From positions 1-38,201 of the forward strand of contig CACYHD010000018.1 of assembly GCA_902774125.1 (NCBI GenBank): DNA of 38,201 bases, given 5' to 3'. The notes under the pieces are model-generated. The model saw only the letters and a list, made by a program, of their open reading frames with translations. It had not been told where the DNA came from and did not search any database. Positions within the stretch are counted from its first letter, which is position 1. Every line of letters starts with the position of its first letter. Positions 26,346-33,767 of the stretch are shown here, piece by piece. Position numbers and translations under genes: made by a program. The DNA is from an uncultured Lachnospiraceae bacterium. GTDB taxonomy: Bacteria; Bacillota; Clostridia; Lachnospirales; Lachnospiraceae.

Positions 26346-26999
26346 TTACTGAGCCAAAGAAACAATCTTGGCAACAACCTCATCAATTGTCATATAAGAT
26401 GAGTCAAGCAAAACAGCGTCATCAGCCTGCTTAAGAGGTGAAACTTCTCTGTTCATATCTCTGTAATCTCTATCTTCAATATCTTTTTCAATCGCTTTGA
26501 TATCAGCCTCGTTACCATTTTCTACAAGCTGATCATATCTTCTCTTAGCTCTTACACTAACACTAGCTGTCAAATATATTTTTAGGTCAGCATTAGGCAA
26601 AACTGCAGTTCCGATATCTCTACCGTCCATAACAACATTGTTTTGCTTAGCTAGGTCCTGCTGTAGTTTTACAAGAATTTCTCTTACTTCAGGATACACA
26701 GCAATTGCAGAAGTCATATTCCCGATAACTTCCTGTCTTATTTCTGTACTAACATCCTCTCCATTCAAAAACACTTTTTGTGTTCCATTTTCATAACCTA
26801 GAGAAACTGTTGATTCCTTGCACTTGGCAACAACCTTTGCTTCCTCGTCAGCTTTAATACCAGCTCTATAGCAAGCCAATGCCAATGTTCTATACATTGC
26901 ACCTGTGTCTACATAAATAAAATCTAACTGCTTAGCAACGATTTTTGCTATTGTACTTTTTCCTGCTCCTGCTGGTCCATCAATCGCTATATTATACAT
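26346..26999 (-). CDS. cmk: Cytidylate kinase
   Basis: Cmk phosphorylates CMP and dCMP with ATP. It has 217 residues, full length. The P-loop is IAIDGPAGAGKSTIAK (residues 4-19), then DFIYVDTGAMYRTLAL, VVMDGRDIGTAVLPNADLKIYLTASV and the lid arginines RAKRRYDQL. It starts 16 bases after the flavoprotein gene and precedes ispH, an order common in Clostridia. Confidence 0.96.
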   Translation of the reverse strand: MYNIAIDGPAGAGKSTIAKIVAKQLDFIYVDTGAMYRTLALACYRAGIKADEEAKVVAKCKESTVSLGYENGTQKVFLNGEDVSTEIRQEVIGNMTSAIAVYPEVREILVKLQQDLAKQNNVVMDGRDIGTAVLPNADLKIYLTASVSVRAKRRYDQLVENGNEADIKAIEKDIEDRDYRDMNREVSPLKQADDAVLLDSSYMTIDEVVAKIVSLAQ

Positions 27000-27015
27000 A
27001 AATTCCTCCTAATTA

Positions 27016-28242
27016 TTAAATATATGGGATATTGCACCCTGCGGCATAACCGCTACTCCATGCAATCTGGAGATTAAATCCACCTGTTAGGGCATCTACA
27101 TCAAGCACCTCGCCGACAAAAAACAAATTTGGAACTAACTTAGATTCCATTGTTTTTGGGTTGATTTCCTTGACATTAATACCACCCTTTGTGACAACAG
27201 CTTCATTATACCCTCTCAGGCCTGTAATAGTAAATGGCAAATCTTTAATAACACTTACTAGTTTTTTACGTTCATCTTTTGTGATTTCATTAACTTTTTT
27301 ATACTGATCAATTTCACTTTTTTTTATAATTATTGGAATCAACTTATTAGGCAAAAGCTTGCCTAGTGAATTGCCGAAATTTTTGTTTTTGAACTCATCA
27401 AAATCTCTCAGTATACGTTTATCAAGTTTATCAACATCAAGCCCTGGCTTAAGGTCAATATGTGCTGTTATAGCATCAAATTGATTGCCTGATAGCAACG
27501 CACTTAAACTCAAAATAAGCGGTCCAGTTACTCCAAAATGAGTAAACATCATCTCACCCATTTCCTTGTATTTGATATTATTATATTCAAGTGACAACTC
27601 AACGTTTTTGAGTGACAATCCTTGTAGTTCCTTAATATATTCATCGCTGCAGTTGAGCGGAACTAATGAAGGATATTGCTTTGTTGTTGTGTGTCCCAAC
27701 TTAGTTGCAAACTTATATCCATCACCTGTTGAACCTGTAGATGCATAAGAAAGTCCACCTGTTGCAACTACAACAGCTTGAAAGCAATGTTTTTTATTAA
27801 AAGAATCCTTCAATATGAATTCGCTGTCATTAGTAGATAATTCAGTAATTGTTGTACTGAATTGTATACTGACGTTGTACATATCTAGATAGTATCTCAG
27901 TGCCTTAATAATATCACTTGAGTGATCTGAAGATGGAAAAGCTCTATTACCTCTCTCAACTTTTGTTGGAACTCCAGCGTTATTGACAAAATCAATCATA
28001 TCTTCCGGGGTAAAACGCTTGAGAGAACTAAACATAAACTTAGGATTAGTAATAGTATTTTTAATATGCTCCTCTTCAGGTGATGCATTAGTGAAATTAC
28101 ATCTGCCTTTGCCGGTGATAAATATTTTTTTGCCTAGTTTTTCGTTTTTTTCAAAAATAGTGACTTCATGACCGTTCATCGCAGCCGAAATTGCCGCCAT
28201 ACATCCGGCAGCGCCACCACCAATTATTGCTACTTTACTCAT
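27016..28242 (-). CDS. NAD(P)/FAD-dependent oxidoreductase of the HI0933/YhiN family
   Basis: This 408-residue flavoprotein belongs to the HI0933 (YhiN, 'aminoacetone oxidase') family, whose physiological substrate is not established. The N-terminal dinucleotide fold is VAIIGGGAAGCMAAISAAMNGHEVTIFEK, followed by LGKKIFITGKGRCNFTNAS, the family fingerprint. The central part has AVVVATGGLSYASTGSTGDGYKFA, and the C-terminus closes the FAD site with FFVGEVLDVDALTGGFNLQIAWSSGYAAG. Full length. It lies first in the group with cmk, ispH and the S1 gene, just after the oadA terminator. Confidence 0.9.
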   Translation of the reverse strand: MSKVAIIGGGAAGCMAAISAAMNGHEVTIFEKNEKLGKKIFITGKGRCNFTNASPEEEHIKNTITNPKFMFSSLKRFTPEDMIDFVNNAGVPTKVERGNRAFPSSDHSSDIIKALRYYLDMYNVSIQFSTTITELSTNDSEFILKDSFNKKHCFQAVVVATGGLSYASTGSTGDGYKFATKLGHTTTKQYPSLVPLNCSDEYIKELQGLSLKNVELSLEYNNIKYKEMGEMMFTHFGVTGPLILSLSALLSGNQFDAITAHIDLKPGLDVDKLDKRILRDFDEFKNKNFGNSLGKLLPNKLIPIIIKKSEIDQYKKVNEITKDERKKLVSVIKDLPFTITGLRGYNEAVVTKGGINVKEINPKTMESKLVPNLFFVGEVLDVDALTGGFNLQIAWSSGYAAGCNIPYI

Positions 28243-28265
28243 AAATCTCTCTTATAAATATTAGT

Positions 28266-28297
28266 AAAACGAGGACAAAACAAATTGCCCTCGTTAT
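28266..28297 (-). terminator. Terminator after the decarboxylase operon
   Basis: On the minus strand AACGAGGGCAA pairs with TTGTCCTCGTT (one G-U pair), followed by TTACTAATATTT. It stands between the oadA-like stop and the flavoprotein gene. The T tract is modest. Confidence 0.65.
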
Positions 28298-28301
28298 TAT
28301 T

Positions 28302-29705
28302 TTAAACTGGATATGATCCGTTTTCTGTATCAGCGACAGAAGGGTCAACCTTAGTCTGCTGAGCCTCTCTGTATTCAAAGAAATCTTTGGCTACAGTTGG
28401 GAACAAAGCGTATGTAAGCACATCTTCATCCTGCTGTTTCCATCTCTTGACTTCTTCTTCAAACTTAGGAAGTGTTGGCTCTAACAAGTCAGCTGGTCTG
28501 CATGTGATAGGTTCAATATCACCAATTGCATTCTTCTGAACTTCTTCGTTAAACGGCTTTACTGTCTGTCCATAACGGCCTGATAGCAAATCCTTAGCCT
28601 GCTGGTTAACCATCTTATATCTCTCGCCCATAACTACGTTAAGAACAGCCTGTGTTCCTACAATCTGGCTTGAAGGTGTAACTAGTGGTGGTTCACCAAA
28701 GTCTTTACGTACTCTAGGAACTTCCTCTAGCACTTCTCTTAGCTTATCGCCGGCACCCATTTCATCAAGCTGTGAAACAAGGTTTGATAACATACCACCA
28801 GGTACCTGGTATAGCAATGTGTTGATGTTAACTCCAAGAACCTTTGTACTCATAAGTCCGCTATCAATACATTCCTGTCTGTATGGCGCGAAGTAATCTG
28901 CGATTTCTTTAAGAAGGTTCTGATCAAGACCTGTATCATAATCAGTTCCCTTAAATGTCTCAACCATAACTTCTGTAGGTGGCTGAGATGTACCCATTGA
29001 AAATGGTGAAATAGCTGTGTCGATAATATCACAACCGTTTTCTACTGCTTTAAGATAAGTCATTGGAGCAACACCTGATGTGCAGTGAGTATGTAGGTCG
29101 ATTGGAAGTGATGTACTTTCCTTAAGAGCTGCAACTAGTTCAGCAGCATTGTAAGGAGTCAAAAGACCTGACATATCCTTGATACATAGTGAGTCAGCAC
29201 CCATATCCTCAATCTTTTTAGCAATATCTTTCCAATAATCAAGAGTATATGCATCGCCCAAAGTATAGCTCAAAGCTATCTGAGCGTGACCGTTTTCCTT
29301 GTTGGCAGCCTTAACAGCTGTTTCAAGGTTTCTAATATCGTTAAGACAGTCAAAAATTCTAATAATATCAATACCATTAGCGATTGATTTTTGAACAAAA
29401 TATTCAACTACATCATCTGAGTAATGATTGTAACCTAGAATGTTCTGACCTCTAAATAACATCTGAAGTTTTGTGTTTTTGAATCCATCTCTAAGCTTTC
29501 TAAGTCTATCCCATGGATCTTCCTTTAAGAATCTAAGAGCAGCATCAAATGTAGCTCCACCCCAACACTCAACAGCGTGATAACCTACTTGATCCATCTT
29601 GTCGACAATAGGCAACATTTCTTCTGTTGGCATTCTTGTGGCGATCAATGACTGATGCGCATCTCTCAAAACTGTTTCCGTAATTTTTACTGGTTTCTTT
29701 GCCAT
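28302..29705 (-). CDS. oadA: Oxaloacetate decarboxylase alpha-type carboxyltransferase subunit (OadA / 5S-like)
   Basis: This 467-residue biotin-dependent carboxyltransferase moves a carboxyl group between oxaloacetate/pyruvate and biotin. The TIM-barrel active site shows ETVLRDAHQSLIATRMPTEE (metal Asp), ECWGGATFDAALRFLKEDPW, CIKDMSGLLTPY (catalytic Lys) and the metal ligands LHTHCTSG. It lacks the C-terminal biotin domain found in classical OadA. The biotin carrier is a separate gene two positions upstream, so it resembles the 5S subunit of transcarboxylase. GGAGGA precedes the ATG. It is the last gene of the operon. Confidence 0.92.
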   Translation of the reverse strand: MAKKPVKITETVLRDAHQSLIATRMPTEEMLPIVDKMDQVGYHAVECWGGATFDAALRFLKEDPWDRLRKLRDGFKNTKLQMLFRGQNILGYNHYSDDVVEYFVQKSIANGIDIIRIFDCLNDIRNLETAVKAANKENGHAQIALSYTLGDAYTLDYWKDIAKKIEDMGADSLCIKDMSGLLTPYNAAELVAALKESTSLPIDLHTHCTSGVAPMTYLKAVENGCDIIDTAISPFSMGTSQPPTEVMVETFKGTDYDTGLDQNLLKEIADYFAPYRQECIDSGLMSTKVLGVNINTLLYQVPGGMLSNLVSQLDEMGAGDKLREVLEEVPRVRKDFGEPPLVTPSSQIVGTQAVLNVVMGERYKMVNQQAKDLLSGRYGQTVKPFNEEVQKNAIGDIEPITCRPADLLEPTLPKFEEEVKRWKQQDEDVLTYALFPTVAKDFFEYREAQQTKVDPSVADTENGSYPV

Positions 29706-29718
29706 TTTTATCCTCCGT

Positions 29719-29734
29719 TGTGACTTCTGTCACA
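29719..29734 (-). promoter_or_regulatory. CRP/FNR-type palindrome before oadA
   Basis: TGTGA-CTTCTG-TCACA is a perfect match to the half-site spacing used by CRP and by Bacillus-type Fnr. It lies only 2 bases from the oadA Shine-Dalgarno, inside the operon. It could equally be a small mRNA hairpin (GTGAC-TTCT-GTCAC). No promoter was seen beside it. Confidence 0.3.
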
Positions 29735-29776
29735 TTAATATATTTGTAAGTAGGCCAAAGCCTATTATATATTGAA

Positions 29777-30916
29777 CTAAATTCCGAATATAGCCATAAA
29801 TGTACCGGCAGCAACAGCTGTTCCGATAACACCTGCAACGTTTGGTCCCATAGCATGCATCAATAAGAAGTTGCTAGGATCTGCTTCTGTACCAACCTTT
29901 TGTGATACTCTAGCAGCCATTGGCACGGCAGAAACACCTGCAGAACCAATAAGTGGATTAACCTTACCTTTTGTTGCAATACACATAATCTTACCAAACA
30001 ATACTCCGGCAGCTGTACCAACACAGAAAGCAACAAGACCTAAAACAACAATCTTAATTGTACTTGTGTTAAGGAAAGCTTCTGCTGAAGTTGTTGCACC
30101 TACTGATGTACCTAGCAAGATTACTACTATATACATAAGAGCGTTACTTGCTGTTTCCTGAAGCTGCTTAACAACTCCTGATTCTCTAAACAAGTTACCA
30201 AGCATTAGCATACCTACCAAAGGTGCTGTTGTTGGAAGAATCATACAAACAACAATAGCAACGATTATTGGGAACAATATCTTTTCAAGCTTAGATACTG
30301 GTCTAAGCTGTTCCATCTTAATTTTTCTTTCCTTCTCAGTTGTAAGAAGTTTCATAATAGGTGGCTGAATAATTGGAACTAGAGACATATATGAATATGC
30401 CGCTACGGCGATAGGTCCAAGCAAAGCAGTCTGTCCAAGCTTACCAGCAAGGAAAATTGATGTAGGACCATCGGCACCACCGATAATTGAAATTGCAGCA
30501 GCTGCTTTTCCACCAAATCCCATGAAAATAGCGAAGAAATATGCTCCGTAAATACCAAACTGAGCAGCAGCTCCTAACAAGAAACTCTTCGGATTAGCAA
30601 TAAGTGGACCAAAGTCTGTCATGGCACCAACACCCATAAAAATAAGTGATGGCAAAATACTCCACTCATCTAACTGGAAGAAATAATACAATAAACCACC
30701 TGCTGAGTCGCCAACTGGAGCTTTGATGATATCAGGATAAATATTTACTAATAACATACCAAAAGCAATTGGCACCAAAAGCAATGGCTCATATTCTTTT
30801 TTTATTGCAAGATATAAAAAACCACACGCAACCAAAATCATTATATAATTGCCGACTGACAAATTAAAAAATGCAGTTTGGTTGACAAGGTTTCCTAAAG
30901 TATCTGTTATACTCAT
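29777..30916 (-). CDS. Sodium ion-translocating decarboxylase beta subunit (OadB/MmdB/GcdB family)
   Basis: This 379-residue integral membrane protein decarboxylates carboxybiotin and pumps sodium out of the cell. It is almost entirely hydrophobic, with about ten membrane segments. The ion-site motif GGADGPTSIFLAGKL is present near 140-155 (the family's essential Asp), and the conserved C-terminus is PMAARVSQKVGTEADPSNFLLMHAMGPNVAGVIG. It lies 27 bases after the biotin carrier gene. Sequence alone does not show which substrate the complex uses, so I give no gene symbol. Confidence 0.93.
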   Translation of the reverse strand: MSITDTLGNLVNQTAFFNLSVGNYIMILVACGFLYLAIKKEYEPLLLVPIAFGMLLVNIYPDIIKAPVGDSAGGLLYYFFQLDEWSILPSLIFMGVGAMTDFGPLIANPKSFLLGAAAQFGIYGAYFFAIFMGFGGKAAAAISIIGGADGPTSIFLAGKLGQTALLGPIAVAAYSYMSLVPIIQPPIMKLLTTEKERKIKMEQLRPVSKLEKILFPIIVAIVVCMILPTTAPLVGMLMLGNLFRESGVVKQLQETASNALMYIVVILLGTSVGATTSAEAFLNTSTIKIVVLGLVAFCVGTAAGVLFGKIMCIATKGKVNPLIGSAGVSAVPMAARVSQKVGTEADPSNFLLMHAMGPNVAGVIGTAVAAGTFMAIFGI

Positions 30917-30943
30917 AAGTTACCTCCAAATTGGAAAAAATAA

Positions 30944-31303
30944 TTAGTTAAGAGATGCCATAACATCGCCAGATTCAAATGTTGAACCAACTTCAACATC
31001 GATGCTAGCAACAACACCATCCTGAGGAGCAACTACAGAGTTTTCCATCTTCATTGCTTCGAAAATAATAATTGCATCACCCTTCTTTACAGGATCTCCA
31101 ATGTTAGCCTTAATTGACATTACTTTTCCTGGCATTGGAGCTTTGATTTCTACAGCGCCTTTTGTTCCTGAAGATACAGGAGCTGGTGCTGGTGCAGCAG
31201 CCTGAGGTGCTGGAGCTGCAACAGGAGCTGATGTGCTGCCGCCCTTTTCTTCTACTGTTACGTCATATGCTTTACCATTAACTGTAATTGTATAATTTTT
31301 CAT
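30944..31303 (-). CDS. Biotin carboxyl carrier subunit of the decarboxylase
   Basis: This 119-residue carrier swings carboxybiotin between the carboxyltransferases and the membrane beta subunit. A short N-terminal segment (MKNYTITVNGKAYDVTVEEK) is followed by an Ala/Pro-rich flexible linker (about 25-48) and a biotinyl domain. The biotinylated lysine is in FEAMKMENSV (AMKM, about residue 85). This layout matches MmdC/GcdC and the 1.3S subunit of transcarboxylase. It lies between the gamma- and beta-type genes. Confidence 0.93.
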   Translation of the reverse strand: MKNYTITVNGKAYDVTVEEKGGSTSAPVAAPAPQAAAPAPAPVSSGTKGAVEIKAPMPGKVMSIKANIGDPVKKGDAIIIFEAMKMENSVVAPQDGVVASIDVEVGSTFESGDVMASLN

Positions 31304-31324
31304 TTTTACCCTCCTACGATATTA

Positions 31325-32098
31325 TTAATATCTTCTTCTAATAGATCTAACAACAAAGCTGTCAGTAGCTTGTCCTGTTGAAGCAGCTATAGCAGCAGCA
31401 ATTACAGCAACTAACTCGCCATCATCCTCTTGAGCTACATTATCAACTATCGCTTTTTGTTTGTTTTCAGTATCGTTTTGATTATCTTTTTCTTTGTGCT
31501 TATATTTTTTCAATACAACAGGTGCTGTATGTCTCTTAGCCTTTTTGCCTGTAAAAATAGCAGTAATCTGTGGGATAAACTTGAATAAAGATATTACCAA
31601 ATAGATAAATATCAATACTGAAAATACTGTTCCCATACCAATTGCTGTATTACTTGCAGCCTGGCCAAGCTTCTCTCCTGTACTATAAACACCTTCATAT
31701 GACAAACTGCTCATTACCCACTTATGATGCTCTTCATCCATCTTGAATGTAGCTGTGGCAAGCATATTACGCTTAGAGCACTTAATCTCAACAGTTCCGT
31801 TAATTTCTCCGTTAACAAGACTGTAATTTGCCTTTTCTGTCTTGAAGCTGACAAAATCACCACATTCTTTTTTCATATCATGGGCAGACTTCAATGCCTT
31901 TTCTTCCAGGTTTTCTTCTTTGAGAACTGTTGAAATAATCTGCTCTTCAGAAAGACCTAGACTCTGAGACATCTGTGAATAAAAAATCTTGTCAAATTCG
32001 TTTTTATCATATGAAGTTTTATTACTATTGACCTTACAACCTGTCAAAGCAAAAACAAGACACATTGCAAGAACTATTAATGATATAGTTTTCTTCAT
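31325..32098 (-). CDS. Lipoprotein fused to an OadG-like gamma subunit
   Basis: This 257-residue protein has two parts. Residues 1-20 are a lipoprotein signal with lipobox LTGC (Cys20-21). Residues of about 25-140 form a soluble extracytoplasmic domain (NEFDKIFYSQMSQSLGLSEE, NGTVEIKCSKRNMLATATFK). A membrane helix (MGTVFSVLIFIYLVISLFKFI, about 155-175) and a charged linker lead to the OadG-like end DDGELVAVIAAAIAASTGQA with terminal RRR. Classical OadG is only about 80 residues and anchors the soluble subunits to the pump. Here it carries an extra outer domain of unknown role. Confidence 0.8.
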   Translation of the reverse strand: MKKTISLIVLAMCLVFALTGCKVNSNKTSYDKNEFDKIFYSQMSQSLGLSEEQIISTVLKEENLEEKALKSAHDMKKECGDFVSFKTEKANYSLVNGEINGTVEIKCSKRNMLATATFKMDEEHHKWVMSSLSYEGVYSTGEKLGQAASNTAIGMGTVFSVLIFIYLVISLFKFIPQITAIFTGKKAKRHTAPVVLKKYKHKEKDNQNDTENKQKAIVDNVAQEDDGELVAVIAAAIAASTGQATDSFVVRSIRRRY

Positions 32099-32109
32099 AT
32101 TGCCTCCGT

Positions 32110-33471
32110 TTAATATAATGACTTAGTAAATAACATTTCTAATGCACCGATCAAATACTTACGTGTATCAACCGGATTAATAACTGTATCTACATAACCT
32201 CTAGCAGCAGCATTATTAATGTTGCTCTGAAGTGCGTCGTACTCGCTAATCTTGTCATTAACATTAGCTCCATTCTGAATTTCATCAGCGTACATAATGT
32301 TTACTGCAGCTTTTGAATCCATCATTCCAACCTTTGCACTAGGCCATGCGTATACAATATCAGCTCCAAGTGCCTTAGAATTCATTACTGTATAAGCGCT
32401 TCCGTAAGCATTTCCAACCAAAACATTGATTTTTGGAACGTCTGTGTTGGCAAATGCATATGTTAGACTTGCAATGTTATACAAGCCATCCTGCTCTGTC
32501 TCCATGTCTGAAACATATCCCTCTGTGTTAGTAAATGTAACAACAGGAATATCAAATGAATCACATAGTGTAACAAACTCAGCAGCTTTTTTGCATCCTA
32601 GAGATGTCATCTTGAACTCATCTCCAGCCTTTGCATTAGCCACAACGCCAACAGTCTGGCCATTAAGCTTAATAAAAGCAGTAACCATGTCCTCGGCAAA
32701 TCCCTTCTTTGGTGCTACTACAACACCATTGTCAGAAATCTGTTCAAGAACTGCCATTGGATTATCAATAATGTTTTCTATATCAACGCCGCGGTTAAGG
32801 TCATCTGTAACCTCAAGTTCATCAGCGCCAAGTTCACTGTTATGTGGGAATACAGAAAGTAACTTCTTAACTTCTGCATATATTTCTGCCTCTGATCCAA
32901 CAAAATCAGCGTTACCAGACTTCATCTGATAATCTGCTGATGCTGTATCAACAGTTTTATTATTTGCAATTGTATTAGGTGAGTTAACAAAAAGCTTAGC
33001 ATTGTCACTTTCCATAAATGTAAAGTCTGACAATCTTGATACAACACTAAGACCACCACCGCAATTTCCAAACAGAACAGAAATTTGTGGAATTACTGAA
33101 GAAGCCTGTGTCTGTGCAAAATAAATTTTGCCAAATGCCTCTAGTCCGTCAACTGATTCTTGAATACGTAGTCCAGTGCTGTCGATAAGAGCAATAATAG
33201 GAGCTCCCATTTCGATAGCTTTATCATATATATTTACGATTTTTCTAGCGTGCATTTCGCCAACCGAACCACCTAGTACTTCTGGGTCCTGACTGTATAC
33301 AAAAACCAACTCGCCATCGACAAGTCCGTATCCAGTAACAACACCATCACCAGGAGTATCTGTGTCTTTGATATTGAAATCTGTACTTCTAGCCTGAACC
33401 ATAGCTCCAATCTCTACAAAGCTATTATCATCCAGAAGCGTTTCAATTCTCTCTCTTGCTTTATTAGCCAT
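32110..33471 (-). CDS. Acyl-CoA carboxyltransferase subunit (MmdA / 12S-like)
   Basis: This 453-residue protein of the MmdA/PccB carboxyltransferase family handles methylmalonyl-CoA or a related acyl-CoA. The N half has PGDGVVTGYGLVDGELVFVYSQD, IIALIDSTGLRIQES and an oxyanion loop GNCGGGLSVVSRLSDFTFM. The C half has NTEGYVSDMETEQDGL and GSAYTVMNSKALGADIVYAWPSAKVGMM. It is about 50-60 residues shorter than typical MmdA (near 510), mainly at the N-terminus, and the usual GGAYIAM is GSAYTVM. It is the first gene of the operon, behind a strong promoter. The substrate is uncertain. Confidence 0.88.
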   Translation of the reverse strand: MANKARERIETLLDDNSFVEIGAMVQARSTDFNIKDTDTPGDGVVTGYGLVDGELVFVYSQDPEVLGGSVGEMHARKIVNIYDKAIEMGAPIIALIDSTGLRIQESVDGLEAFGKIYFAQTQASSVIPQISVLFGNCGGGLSVVSRLSDFTFMESDNAKLFVNSPNTIANNKTVDTASADYQMKSGNADFVGSEAEIYAEVKKLLSVFPHNSELGADELEVTDDLNRGVDIENIIDNPMAVLEQISDNGVVVAPKKGFAEDMVTAFIKLNGQTVGVVANAKAGDEFKMTSLGCKKAAEFVTLCDSFDIPVVTFTNTEGYVSDMETEQDGLYNIASLTYAFANTDVPKINVLVGNAYGSAYTVMNSKALGADIVYAWPSAKVGMMDSKAAVNIMYADEIQNGANVNDKISEYDALQSNINNAAARGYVDTVINPVDTRKYLIGALEMLFTKSLY

Positions 33472-33523
33472 AAAGATATCCCTCCAAATAATTATTAAAA
33501 GCTAGGTTGCCCCAACTTTTGCC

Positions 33524-33552
33524 ATATTATATATTAAATCAATCACTGTCAA
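33524..33552 (-). promoter_or_regulatory. Promoter of the decarboxylase operon
   Basis: On the minus strand, TTGACA (33552-33547), a 17-base spacer and TAATAT (33529-33524) lie about 50 bases before the first gene. The leader contains a small GTTG-GGG-CAAC hairpin and a GGAGGG Shine-Dalgarno. Confidence 0.8.
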
Positions 33553-33570
33553 ATATCAATGTATTTTATT

Positions 33571-33661
33571 TAAAAAAACACGAATTTTGCAACAAAAATC
33601 ACACCAAAAATTTTTAGCGTGTTTTTAAATATATTTAGACATATATTTTTGCCCTAAAACA
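33571..33661 (-). ncRNA. Candidate small RNA in the asnB/decarboxylase intergenic region
   Basis: In the 296-base gap between asnB and the decarboxylase operon, a perfect TATAAT (33673-33668, minus) lies upstream of a self-contained hairpin. AAAAACACG (33626-33618) pairs with CGTGTTTTT (33582-33574), followed by a T run. It would give an RNA of about 90 bases. The -35 region is poor and the tract is very AT-rich, so this may be only a second terminator. Confidence 0.25.
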
Positions 33662-33694
33662 GTGATAATTATACTAATAATTTGTCCAAAAACA

Positions 33695-33747
33695 AAAAGT
33701 GATTCATGCCAAAAAACACATAAAATGTTTTATGCAAGAACCACTTT
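33695..33747 (-). terminator. Terminator after asnB
   Basis: Past the asnB stop the minus strand folds AAAGTGGTTC...TGC against GCATGAATCACTTT around an inner CATAAA/TTTATG hairpin. Each stem is followed by T-rich sequence. The stem is imperfect, but its position suits the end of the dapF-murE-asnB operon. Confidence 0.6.
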
Positions 33748-33767
33748 GCTCTTATTGTTATTAATAT

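Noticed and set aside
33472-33523. Riboswitch (cobalamin or biotin type) in the decarboxylase leader
   Set aside because: The leader is only about 50 bases with one tiny hairpin, far too short for those classes.
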